From contig CAYFSC010000032.1 of assembly GCA_964345695.1 (NCBI GenBank), positions 1-22,001 of the forward strand: DNA of 22,001 bases, given 5' to 3'. The notes beneath the pieces were generated by a model. It was not told the DNA's origin. It did no database searches and saw nothing but the letters and a program-made list of their open reading frames with translations. Source of the stretch: CAYFSC01 sp964345695. GTDB taxonomy: Bacteria > Bacteroidota > Rhodothermia > Rhodothermales > Salinibacteraceae. The translations under genes were made by a program, and so were the position numbers. Shown in pieces: positions 1 to 7,269 of the stretch (the stretch's first letter is position 1; each line of letters begins with the position of its first letter).

Positions 1-112
1 AGGGAAACGTTTCGTCGCGACTCCGTAACGGACATCGGGGCGTGGGTTTCGTGCCCAGGTGCACACTGTCCCCGTATCGTTTCCTACAAACGCGAACGTC
101 CCGTCCATCCGT

Positions 113-640
113 ATGCAACTCGAAGGCCTGCACGCCGCCGTCCTCGTAGATCGCTCGTTTGAAGACCTGGAGTTTTGGGTGCCTGTGATGCGTCTGCGGG
201 AAGAGGGGGCCGACGTCACCGTGGTCGGTCGGAAGGCGGAGGGCTCCTTCACCGGAAAACACGGACTTACGGCTACGAGTGACGTGGCGGCCTCTGACGT
301 CGCCGCCGCGGATGTGGATGCGGTGGTCGTACCCGGCGGCTGGGCGCCGGACACGCTCCGCCGCGATGAGGGCGTGACCACGCTCGTGCGCGAAGTGTAC
401 GACGCCGGAAAGATCGTGGCCTTGATCTGTCACGCCGGCCTCGTGGGCATCTCCGCGGGGATTGTGGAGGGAGGACGGGCGACCGGCAGCCTTGGCATCA
501 AAGACGACCTGGTGAATGCCGGTGCAACCTGGGTGGACGAGCCGGCCTTTCGCGAAGGCAACCTCGTCTGGGGGCGCGTCGTGGAAGACATTCCAAACTT
601 TTGCCGGACGCTGGTGGAGACCCTCGCGAGTCATGATTGA
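113..640 (+). CDS. DJ-1/PfpI family protein (type 1 glutamine amidotransferase-like)
   Basis: The 175-residue protein covers one DJ-1/PfpI domain. Visible marks are the conserved Glu in SFEDLE (residue 17), the PGGW loop (74-77) and the nucleophile elbow ICHAG with Cys106. Family members act as glyoxalase or deglycase-like stress enzymes, intracellular peptidases or chaperones; which of these applies here cannot be told from sequence. The elbow reads CHAG rather than the more usual CHGP or CHGG. I chose ATG 113 because similarity to the family begins right after it; a GTG at 59 would add 18 residues with no family likeness. It lies 42 bp upstream of tilS on the same strand and may share its transcript, but no functional link is evident. 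The family call is secure; the activity is not. Confidence 0.85.
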   Translation: MQLEGLHAAVLVDRSFEDLEFWVPVMRLREEGADVTVVGRKAEGSFTGKHGLTATSDVAASDVAAADVDAVVVPGGWAPDTLRRDEGVTTLVREVYDAGKIVALICHAGLVGISAGIVEGGRATGSLGIKDDLVNAGATWVDEPAFREGNLVWGRVVEDIPNFCRTLVETLASHD

Positions 641-682
641 CGCAGGCGTTCCGGTGCCGCTTCGCTGCAATCCTGCCTGGCC

Positions 683-2101
683 ATGCCGGCCCTTCTTCGC
701 TCCGTACAGGCTTGTCTTGAAGAGACGCAATCGTTGGCGCCTGGGGCGCGGGTGGTCGTAGGCGTCAGCGGCGGGGTCGATTCTGTCGTGTGCGCGCATG
801 CCCTGCGGCGGCTCGGGTACGACGTGATCGCCGCACACGTCAACTACGGGTTGCGCCCCGAGTCTGATGAAGAGGCGGCCTTCGTTCGGCGCTGGTGTGC
901 GTCGCAGACGCCCCCCATCCCACACCGGCAGCGCCACGCCGATCCCGAGCAAGAGGCCGACCCGAACGCTTCCCTGCAGGCCATTGCTCGCAGGCAACGC
1001 TACGCCTTCTTTGCCACGGTGGCGCGCACCGAGAAGGCCGACGCGGTGGCCACGGGGCACCACCAGAACGATCAGGCGGAAACGCTCTTGCTCAACCTGC
1101 TGCGCGGAAGCGGTCCGGAGGGCCTGGTGGGAATGAGACCGTCGCGCCCGCTGCACGGGGAGGGCGATACTGTTCCGCTCGTTCGCCCTCTCCTAGACAC
1201 GTCGCGCAAGGCAATTGAGGCCTATGCCCGCCGGGAAAATCTGCCGTGGCGCATCGACCCGACGAATGCGACTTCGAAGTATCGGCGGAACGCCCTTCGC
1301 CATGAGGTGCTTCCGCGCCTGACGGCGCTGGAACCGGAGGCCGTCGGCAATCTGGCACGGGCTGCCCGCCTCATGCGCGACTACGTCGATGCAACTCTGC
1401 GCCCTGCTGCCGACGACCACCTCCGCCACTGCTTCCACGACCGGCCCGTGGGGGGAGTGCTGGACGTGGCCGCTCTTCGCGAGCGGGTGCCCGTCTGGCG
1501 GCGCCGAGTCATTCTCGCGGCCCTGAAACGTACGCTGCCCAAGGCCCCCCGGTCGCAGGCCGTCGCCGACGAGATTGCACAGTTGATCCCGGCGCAGACC
1601 GGACGTCGGGTCGAGTTCGGCAGCGGCACCGTATGGCGCGGCCGCACCGTCCTCCGGTTTCTTCCAGACCGCGCCGTCCCGCCGCCCGTCCCGACCACGC
1701 CGGTCCCATACGACGCCGACGTCTCCCTTCCACTGGGGACGCTGCGGGTCGATACCAATGCCTCCGTTCCTGCCGACCTGGGCGCCGGAGGACCGACGGT
1801 CGCCTATGTCGATGCCGCCCGCCTCGAAGAACCGCTGACCGTCCGCACCTGGACCGATGGCGACCGGTTCCGGCCGCTCGGCCTCGAAGGCTCGAAACCC
1901 GTTAGTGACTTTCTGACGGATGCGCAGGTCCCGCCCTGGGTGCGACCGCACATTTACGTGCTCTGTGCCGGTCCGGCCATTGCGTGGGTCGTTGGGAATC
2001 AGTTGGACCACCGATTTCGGATCCGCCCCGAGACGAACCAGGTCGTCCGCCTCCAGTTTGTGCCGAATGAAAACCCTGTGTTCCACTCCCATTTTACGTG
2101 A
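683..2101 (+). CDS. tilS: tRNA(Ile)-lysidine synthase TilS
   Basis: TilS ligates lysine to cytidine 34 of the CAU-anticodon tRNA-Ile, using ATP, so that it reads AUA and is charged with isoleucine. It is a cytoplasmic and normally essential enzyme. The N-terminal PP-loop ATPase motif SGGVDS is at residues 29-34. It is followed by the family signatures ATGHHQNDQAET and GLVGM, and by RRNALRHEVLPRL further on. The 472-residue length fits the long form with a substrate-binding middle domain and a C-terminal TilS domain (KPVSDFLTDAQVPPWVR region). The ATG at 683 places the PP-loop at the usual distance from the N-terminus. The hpt gene follows 60 bp downstream, a pairing also found in Firmicutes (tilS-hpt-ftsH). 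Confidence 0.96.
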   Translation: MPALLRSVQACLEETQSLAPGARVVVGVSGGVDSVVCAHALRRLGYDVIAAHVNYGLRPESDEEAAFVRRWCASQTPPIPHRQRHADPEQEADPNASLQAIARRQRYAFFATVARTEKADAVATGHHQNDQAETLLLNLLRGSGPEGLVGMRPSRPLHGEGDTVPLVRPLLDTSRKAIEAYARRENLPWRIDPTNATSKYRRNALRHEVLPRLTALEPEAVGNLARAARLMRDYVDATLRPAADDHLRHCFHDRPVGGVLDVAALRERVPVWRRRVILAALKRTLPKAPRSQAVADEIAQLIPAQTGRRVEFGSGTVWRGRTVLRFLPDRAVPPPVPTTPVPYDADVSLPLGTLRVDTNASVPADLGAGGPTVAYVDAARLEEPLTVRTWTDGDRFRPLGLEGSKPVSDFLTDAQVPPWVRPHIYVLCAGPAIAWVVGNQLDHRFRIRPETNQVVRLQFVPNENPVFHSHFT

Positions 2102-2161
2102 CGCTCGCATACATTCTCGTCATCAGACCTCGCTCCCCCGACCGACGCTCCTGCTTTCCTC

Positions 2162-2764
2162 ATGCCCGCCCCCCGCGATCTCACCGACGCCCCCGTTGAA
2201 CCGTCTGAACAGGCCATCACGGTGCGCGGCGAGCGATTCCGACGGTATCTTTCGGCGGAGGCCATCCAGTCGCGCGTCCGTGAGCTCGGCCGCACGATCA
2301 GTCAAGACTACGCCGACACGACCCCGATTCTCGTGAGCGTCCTGAACGGCGCCTTCATGGTGACGGCCGATTTGATGCGCGCCATCACCATCGACTGCGA
2401 GATTGACTTCATCAAGCTCTCGTCCTACGGCGACGAAAAAGTGTCCAGCGGCCAGGTGCGGGAACTGAAGAGCGTCGATGCCAATCTCGAAGGCCGCGAC
2501 GTGCTCATCGTGGAGGACATCGTCGATACCGGGCTCTCGATGCAGTTCATGCTGAACCGGCTGCAGGAGTACCATCCCGCGACCCTTCGCTGCGTCACGC
2601 TTCTGCACAAACCCATGGCCACCGAGCCCGATCTGGATCTCAGCTACGTGGGCTTCCAGATCCCGGACCTCTTCGTGATCGGGTACGGTCTGGACTACGG
2701 CCAAATTGCCCGGAATCTGCCCGACATTTACATCCTCGACGAAGAGTCGAACGGCGAGATATAA
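2162..2764 (+). CDS. hpt: Hypoxanthine phosphoribosyltransferase
   Basis: Purine-salvage enzyme that joins hypoxanthine (and often guanine) to PRPP, giving IMP or GMP. The 200-residue protein has the type I phosphoribosyltransferase PRPP loop VLIVEDIVDTGLS at residues 114-126, with the two acidic residues before DTG. It also has the N-terminal loop LNGAFM (61-66) and the purine-binding end FVIGYGLDY (171-179). An N-terminal extension of about 20 residues precedes the conserved core. Start is ATG 2162, with no obvious Shine-Dalgarno, as is common in this phylum. It follows tilS by 60 bp and is followed directly by a strong hairpin, so transcription may stop or pause there before ansA. Confidence 0.95.
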   Translation: MPAPRDLTDAPVEPSEQAITVRGERFRRYLSAEAIQSRVRELGRTISQDYADTTPILVSVLNGAFMVTADLMRAITIDCEIDFIKLSSYGDEKVSSGQVRELKSVDANLEGRDVLIVEDIVDTGLSMQFMLNRLQEYHPATLRCVTLLHKPMATEPDLDLSYVGFQIPDLFVIGYGLDYGQIARNLPDIYILDEESNGEI

Positions 2765-2765
2765 G

Positions 2766-2798
2766 ATGCTGCGCCTCTCACCGGTAGAGGCGCCGCAT
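2766..2798 (+). terminator. Hairpin after hpt, terminator-like without a U-tract
   Basis: Starting 2 bp after the hpt stop codon, GCGCCTCT (2771-2778) pairs perfectly with AGAGGCGC (2786-2793) around a 7-nt loop. ATGC (2766-2769) extends the stem with GCAT (2795-2798) across one mismatch. No T-run follows, so it is either an atypical terminator, a transcript-end stabiliser or an attenuating structure before ansA. The stem is seen directly; the function is inferred. Confidence 0.5.
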
Positions 2799-2842
2799 GC
2801 GCGACTCCAATCTCCGAACCCATTCACGCCTCCGCATCTGCC

Positions 2843-3925
2843 GTGCCGACCCCGCGCATCTTCATCGCGTACACTGGGGGAACCATCGGCATGAAGCAGA
2901 CCGAAGAAGGCTACGTCCCGTCTCCGGGCTACCTGCAGCGGCTGATGGCCGAGACGCCGGCATTCCAGGCCGATGACGTTCCGGCCTATGACGTGTACGA
3001 GTTCGACCCGCTGCTCGATAGTGCCAACATGACGCCCGACGAATGGGGACAGCTGGCACGGGTCGTTTGCGATCACTACCGCGAGTATGACGGCTTTCTG
3101 GTCGTCCACGGCACGGACACGATGGCGTTCACCGCCTCGGCGCTGTCGTTCATGCTGCATCCGCTGGACAAGCCGATCGTTCTGACGGGCTCGCAGATCC
3201 CGCTGGCCGAGTCCCGCAACGACGCGCAGGGCAACCTGCTCACTGCACTGCAACTGCTCGGCACGTATGCCGACCGGCTGCCCGGCGTGTACCTCTATTT
3301 CGATGACGAACTGCTGCGTGGAAACCGGGCCACCAAGGTGAACGCCGACGCATTCGCCGCCTTCGCGTCGCCCAACTTTCCGCCCATCGGGACAGTCGGG
3401 ATTAATGCCGACATCACGTGGCCGCTCGTGCCCGCGGTGCCGGACGAGGAGACGTCCCCGTCGATCGCGCCGCTGGGCACGGCGACGGTCGCCGCCTTTC
3501 GGCTTTTTCCCGGCCTCAAAGCGGAATACCTTGAAACCGTCCTCGCGCCGCCGGTGCAGGGCGTGGTCCTGGAATGCTTCGGATCGGGCAACGCGCCGAG
3601 CAACAACGAGCAGTTTCTCAACGCCCTCCGTCGGGCGACCGAGCGGGGTGTGGTCATCGTAGACGTTACACAAACACTGCGTGGCACGGCCGACCTGAAT
3701 CTCTACGCGACCGGTCAGGCGCTGCTGGAGGCCGGGGTCGTCAGCGGATACGACATGACCACCGAGGCCGCCCTGTCCAAGCTGTATTACCTTCTGGACC
3801 GGGAGGCGGACCCGGACAAAGTACGCCAGCTCATGCAGCAGAACCTTCGGGGCGAACTCACTCCCCCCGAGGAGGTGCCGCAAGCGCTGGGCCGCGCGCG
3901 TCGCCGTCTCGCCCGGTTTCGCTGA
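2843..3925 (+). CDS. ansA: Type I (cytoplasmic) L-asparaginase
   Basis: Hydrolyses L-asparagine to aspartate and ammonia. The protein is 360 residues. It has the first asparaginase signature AYTGGTIGM with nucleophile Thr11, the second signature VVHGTDTMAFTAS with Thr91-Asp92, and the catalytic lysine in RATKVN (Lys165). There is no signal peptide, and the TGGTIG motif sits at the extreme N-terminus, which points to the cytoplasmic AnsA type rather than the periplasmic type II. The start is GTG 2843; no ATG fits in front of the first motif. The gene lies 78 bp after hpt and a hairpin, so it could be co-transcribed or have its own promoter. It faces the leftward hydrolase gene downstream. Confidence 0.93.
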   Translation: MPTPRIFIAYTGGTIGMKQTEEGYVPSPGYLQRLMAETPAFQADDVPAYDVYEFDPLLDSANMTPDEWGQLARVVCDHYREYDGFLVVHGTDTMAFTASALSFMLHPLDKPIVLTGSQIPLAESRNDAQGNLLTALQLLGTYADRLPGVYLYFDDELLRGNRATKVNADAFAAFASPNFPPIGTVGINADITWPLVPAVPDEETSPSIAPLGTATVAAFRLFPGLKAEYLETVLAPPVQGVVLECFGSGNAPSNNEQFLNALRRATERGVVIVDVTQTLRGTADLNLYATGQALLEAGVVSGYDMTTEAALSKLYYLLDREADPDKVRQLMQQNLRGELTPPEEVPQALGRARRRLARFR

Positions 3926-3939
3926 TGAGGCGGTTTTCT

Positions 3940-4027
3940 GTCGCTCCGACGGCTCACAATGACTTGTCAGCGTCAGGCAACGGCTTGCCTGCCCCATCGC
4001 CCGACCCGCGGACGGGGGAAGGGCGAA
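3940..4027. repeat. Possible dispersed palindromic (REP/MITE-like) element
   Basis: The interval between the convergent ansA and hydrolase genes is dense in dyads. CAGGCAA (3974-3980) pairs perfectly with TTGCCTG (3985-3991) around a 4-nt loop, and a CCGCGG palindrome follows at about 4010. Read leftward, the segment starting TCATTGTGAGC resembles the widespread repeats whose translations give CHCERSEA-like peptides. The adjacent GC-rich part translates rightward to PSPDPRTGEG, which resembles another common intergenic repeat type. Similarity is from memory of such repeats; copy number elsewhere in the genome is unknown. The hairpin could also serve as a terminator for both genes. Confidence 0.4.
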
Positions 4028-4717
4028 TCAAGAAATGGATTTGTAGAAGCGAAAGCGTTTGGCTTCGACCTGGTAGCTCCATCCCGGCGACACGAAGCGG
4101 TGATCCTCCACCCAGTACGGGAAGTCCCGGTTCGGCATTGCGATCTCACTGAAGAAGTGGCGCGTCTTGATCGAGAACGGGCGGTACGCCGGGTCGGCGT
4201 GCCGAACGTAGTACGCAATCCGCAGGGCCTGCTGCCAGGCAGGCAACTGATTGTCGGGGGTGAGCGACGTGTAGAACGAACGACGCGGGGCGTCCGGGTT
4301 GAAGGCGCTAAACTGGTAAGGATCCAGGACGACGTCCTTGTACGTGCTCTTGCCTCGATAACGGGTTTCTACCCGGTTTCGAATGACCCAAGCCACCAGC
4401 TCTTGCTCGTGGGGAAGCCGGGTCTCCGAGTAGACGGCGCGTGCCAGCCACAGCGTTTGCTCGTCCATCGCAGGAAGTGCCATGGAGGGGACAGGATTCT
4501 CGCTGCTCCCTCCATACACCCCGCGCAGCAGCGCATAGTGCGTGCTGGCCGTGTCGATGGACGAAGGGGCTGCGTCGGACGGAAAGACCGATGACAGCAC
4601 CGAGGTCGTCGAGCCCGACGATGAAGAGCGGTTTGGTTCCACCGTCAAGGTCAGAGGGCCCGCCGATGCGGCCAAAATTCCGACCGAGGCGCAGGCGATA
4701 GCCACATATCTACTCAT
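4028..4717 (-). CDS. SleB-like cell-wall hydrolase (Hydrolase_2 family), exported
   Basis: The 229-residue protein has an N-terminal hydrophobic stretch (about residues 4-20) that would export it, then a Ser/Thr-rich linker to about residue 80. The rest is a domain resembling the Hydrolase_2/SleB family: LARAVYSETR (91-100) with the presumed catalytic Glu98, then AWVIRNRV (109-116), VLDPYQFSAF (130-139) and TRHFFSE (185-191). Members cleave peptidoglycan (spore cortex lytic enzymes and vegetative wall hydrolases). In this Gram-negative setting it would act in the periplasm on wall turnover. Start ATG 4717. It stands alone, divergent from pdxB across a 331-bp intergenic region and convergent with ansA. 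The family assignment rests on motif pattern only. Confidence 0.7.
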   Translation of the reverse strand: MSRYVAIACASVGILAASAGPLTLTVEPNRSSSSGSTTSVLSSVFPSDAAPSSIDTASTHYALLRGVYGGSSENPVPSMALPAMDEQTLWLARAVYSETRLPHEQELVAWVIRNRVETRYRGKSTYKDVVLDPYQFSAFNPDAPRRSFYTSLTPDNQLPAWQQALRIAYYVRHADPAYRPFSIKTRHFFSEIAMPNRDFPYWVEDHRFVSPGWSYQVEAKRFRFYKSIS

Positions 4718-5048
4718 GCAGGTTCAGCAGTTGTTCGACATCCAGTGAGCCGCATCCGAAAATGGCCGTAATTGCCGCAAGTCGTTCACACGTAATTGCT
4801 TAGAAGAAGGACCGATCTCGAATGCATGAACCGGCCAACGAGCGGTCTCACGCAAGGTTTCCTCATGTTTATGTCGACAAACCCCTGTGTCATTGGCACT
4901 TATCGCAAATATCATGGTTCTTAACGCTCCCTTCTCTCCGGATTGATCGATGCTTGATCGTCCTTTGACATTAAACAATAAATTGCGACGAAACGACGAG
5001 AATACGTTTAGACGGAAAGCGCTTCCTGAAACTAGACAATAATCGATC
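4718..5048. promoter_or_regulatory. AT-richer divergent intergenic region with short direct repeats
   Basis: This gene-free region between the divergent hydrolase and pdxB genes is visibly richer in A and T than its surroundings. It holds two exact copies of CGTAATTGC at 4767-4775 and 4791-4799 (24 bp apart), just upstream of the hydrolase gene. It also holds two copies of TTGATCG at 4943-4949 and 4954-4960 (11 bp apart), with an inverted CGATCA at 5044-5049 touching the pdxB start. These could be operator sites. No convincing gene is present; an open frame on the reverse strand lacks any recognisable feature. Confidence 0.45.
4983..5010 (+). promoter_or_regulatory. Candidate pdxB promoter
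   Basis: TTG at 4983-4985 and TACGTTTA at 5003-5010, separated by 17 bp, resemble the Bacteroidota promoter pattern TTG...TAnnTTTG. The spacing is shorter than the usual 19-21 bp. The -7 box lies about 40 bp before the ATG of pdxB. This is pattern matching only. Confidence 0.3.
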
Positions 5049-6230
5049 ATGTCTCCTTCGCTTCACATTTGTGCGGATGAAAACATCCCGCACGTTCGTC
5101 AGGCTTTCGGCCCGTTCGGTACGGTGGAGACGCATCCGGGGCGAGCCATCAGCACCTCGGACGTCCGAAATGCAGATGTTTTACTCGTGCGGAGTGTCAC
5201 TTCCGTCGGTCCCGATCTTCTAGAGGGAAGCCGGGTGCAGTTCGTCGGCTCCGCCACCATCGGCACCGACCACGTCAACCGGCGCTATCTTCAGAAGTCA
5301 GGCATCGCCTTTGCCCATGCTCCGGCCTCCAACGCCGATTCGGTGGCCGACTATGTCGTGGCCGCTCTCTTGCTTTTGGCAGCACGGCGAGACACGGTCT
5401 TGGCGAACCGGACGGTCGGGATCGTCGGGTGTGGAAATATCGGGGGACGCCTCGCGCACCGGCTGCCGGCCCTCGGGATGAACGTGCTCCGGAACGACCC
5501 GCCCCTGGCCCGAGCGGCGGAAGAGACCGGCCGCGACCACGACTACGTGGCCCTCAACCGAGTGCTGGACACCGCCGACGTGGTGACGATGCACGTTCCC
5601 CTGAAAAGGGAAGGACGAGATCCCACGCACCATCTCATTCACGCGGAAGCCTTGGAGCGCATGTCCGACGACACCGGGCTGATCAACACGTCGCGGGGTG
5701 CGGTGGTGGACAATGCGGCGCTTCGGACGGCGCTGCAGGAGGGGGCGATTGGGCCTGTGGTGCTCGACGTGTGGGAACATGAGCCCACGCCGGATCCTGC
5801 GCTGGTCCACGCGGTCGATCTGGCGACGCCGCACATCGCGGGCTACGCGTACGACGGAAAGGTTCGAGGTACCGCCATGCTGTACGAGGCGCTCTGCGAG
5901 CATCTGGGAGTCGAACCGCAGTGGGATCCGGAGTCGGTACTCGTGCCCGATCGTCCCGCAGCCCTGCAGTGCATCCCGCCTGATCCCCGGCTGCCGGCGG
6001 CAGACTACGGCCACCACCTGGCGCGGCAGATGTACCCCATTGGCGCCGACGACGCCCGGTTTCGACGCACCCTCGATGGCGATGCCGAGGCGCGGGGGAG
6101 GCGGTTCAGCGAGTTGCGCAAGACGTATCCTCGGCGACGCGAAATGCAAGCGCACACGGTGCACTCTGCCGCCGTTCCCGTCACGCACCGCGCGATGCTG
6201 CGGCAGGGACTTCAGGTTGACATGCGGTGA
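5049..6230 (+). CDS. pdxB: Erythronate-4-phosphate dehydrogenase PdxB
   Basis: Oxidises 4-phospho-D-erythronate to 2-oxo-3-hydroxy-4-phosphobutanoate, the second step of the deoxyxylulose-phosphate-dependent pathway to pyridoxal phosphate. The start MSPSLHICADENIP matches the PdxB N-terminus. Then come VRSVTSV, the GSATIGTDHV segment, the Rossmann motif VGIVGCGNIGG, the active-site Arg in NTSRGAVVDN, and the His in ATPHIAGYAYDGK. The last 100 or so residues correspond to the PdxB-specific dimerisation domain, which separates it from serine or glycerate dehydrogenases. At 393 residues it is of normal length. Start ATG 5049. It is convergent with era-pdxJ, and pdxJ encodes a later step of the same pathway. 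Confidence 0.92.
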   Translation: MSPSLHICADENIPHVRQAFGPFGTVETHPGRAISTSDVRNADVLLVRSVTSVGPDLLEGSRVQFVGSATIGTDHVNRRYLQKSGIAFAHAPASNADSVADYVVAALLLLAARRDTVLANRTVGIVGCGNIGGRLAHRLPALGMNVLRNDPPLARAAEETGRDHDYVALNRVLDTADVVTMHVPLKREGRDPTHHLIHAEALERMSDDTGLINTSRGAVVDNAALRTALQEGAIGPVVLDVWEHEPTPDPALVHAVDLATPHIAGYAYDGKVRGTAMLYEALCEHLGVEPQWDPESVLVPDRPAALQCIPPDPRLPAADYGHHLARQMYPIGADDARFRRTLDGDAEARGRRFSELRKTYPRRREMQAHTVHSAAVPVTHRAMLRQGLQVDMR

Positions 6231-6241
6231 CCGCGCCATCG

Positions 6242-6288
6242 CGCGCCGAGGGCCTCCGTTTCCGGTCGTGAGCCCTCACTCAGGCGCG
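6242..6288. terminator. Bulged hairpin between convergent pdxB and era
   Basis: CGCGCC (6242-6247) pairs with GGCGCG (6283-6288), and inside it GAGGGC (6248-6253) pairs with GCCCTC (6272-6277). A 5-nt bulge lies at 6278-6282 and the loop is 18 nt. The structure starts 11 bp after the pdxB stop and ends 6 bp before the end of era, a natural place for a bidirectional terminator. There is no T-tract on either side. Confidence 0.4.
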
Positions 6289-6294
6289 TGCGGA

Positions 6295-7212
6295 CTACTC
6301 CCGGTAGCCGTACGACCGCAGATAGCTCTCGCGGTCCCGCCAGTTTTTGCGGACTTTGACGTGCAGTTGCAGGTACACCGGCGACTGCACAAACGCTTCG
6401 ATGTCGGACCGTGCGCGAATCCCCAATTTCTTGAGTGCCTTGCCGCCTTCTCCGATGATAATTCCTTTGTGGGCGTCGCGCGTAACGACGATCTCGGCGT
6501 CAATGAAGTCTTTCTCGCCCTCCGGTCGCTCCTTGTAATCGACGATATTGACCTGGAGCGAGTACGGAATTTCCTCGTGGTACTGCTGAAACGCCTTCTC
6601 CCGAATGATCTCCGCCACGAAGAACCGCTCGGGGTGCTCGCTGATCATCTCCTTGGGGTAAAATGGCGGCCCTTCCGGCATCGCCTCCACGATCAGATGT
6701 ACGAGCGTCTCCACGTTGTGGCCCGTCTTGGCTGAAGTGGGGACGATTTCGTCGAACGCCCGCAAATCTTGATACGACTCGACCAGAGGCAATGCCTCCT
6801 CGGTCGGAATCAGATCCATCTTCGTGAGGACCAGGAAGGCCGACTTGTCGCCTGCTTGGTCGAGGCTAAAGGTGTCCGGTTTTTCCTGCGTCGCCTCGTG
6901 CAGAAAGAGCAGAAGATCGGCGTCGCGAATGGCCCCTTCGACCTGTCCCATCATGGCCTCGTGCAGCCCGTATCGGGGCTTGATGATGCCGGGCGTGTCG
7001 AGAAATATAACTTGGTGGTCCGGCCCGGAGTGAATGCCGATGACGCGGTGGCGCGTGGTTTGCGGCTTCCGGGTCACAATCGAGAGCTTGTGCCCGAGCA
7101 TCGCATTCATGAGCGTGGACTTGCCGACGTTCGGCTTCCCGATGATCGCCACGTACCCGCTTTTGTGGCCCTCGGGAATGTCGTCAAAGAAAGGAGGGGG
7201 TGCGTCTTCCAT
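6295..7212 (-). CDS. era: Ribosome-assembly GTPase Era
   Basis: Era is a GTPase that binds the 3' end of 16S rRNA and checks 30S subunit maturation. All G motifs are visible: the P-loop GKPNVGKS, DTPG, TKMD and SAK. The C-terminal KH domain carries the GEGGKALKKLG signature. The ATG at 7212 gives 305 residues and puts a short acidic leader (MEDAPPPFFDDIPEGHK) before the P-loop; an in-frame TTG at 7239 would add nine residues and seems less likely. It follows pdxJ by 57 bp on the same strand, so the two are probably one transcript. Its 3' end faces pdxB across a hairpin. Confidence 0.95.
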   Translation of the reverse strand: MEDAPPPFFDDIPEGHKSGYVAIIGKPNVGKSTLMNAMLGHKLSIVTRKPQTTRHRVIGIHSGPDHQVIFLDTPGIIKPRYGLHEAMMGQVEGAIRDADLLLFLHEATQEKPDTFSLDQAGDKSAFLVLTKMDLIPTEEALPLVESYQDLRAFDEIVPTSAKTGHNVETLVHLIVEAMPEGPPFYPKEMISEHPERFFVAEIIREKAFQQYHEEIPYSLQVNIVDYKERPEGEKDFIDAEIVVTRDAHKGIIIGEGGKALKKLGIRARSDIEAFVQSPVYLQLHVKVRKNWRDRESYLRSYGYRE

Positions 7213-7269
7213 AGCAGGACGGGGGATGGGAGAAGGCAAGAAGCAGGAGAAAGGCAGAACGCAATCCGT

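Noticed and set aside
2123..3997. A 624-residue open frame on the reverse strand across hpt and ansA
   Set aside because: It lies opposite two well-recognised genes and shows no family motifs; long antisense frames are expected in GC-rich coding sequence.
4724..5050. A 108-residue open frame on the reverse strand in the divergent region
   Set aside because: It has no recognisable domain, overlaps the likely promoters of two genes, and reads into the start of pdxB.
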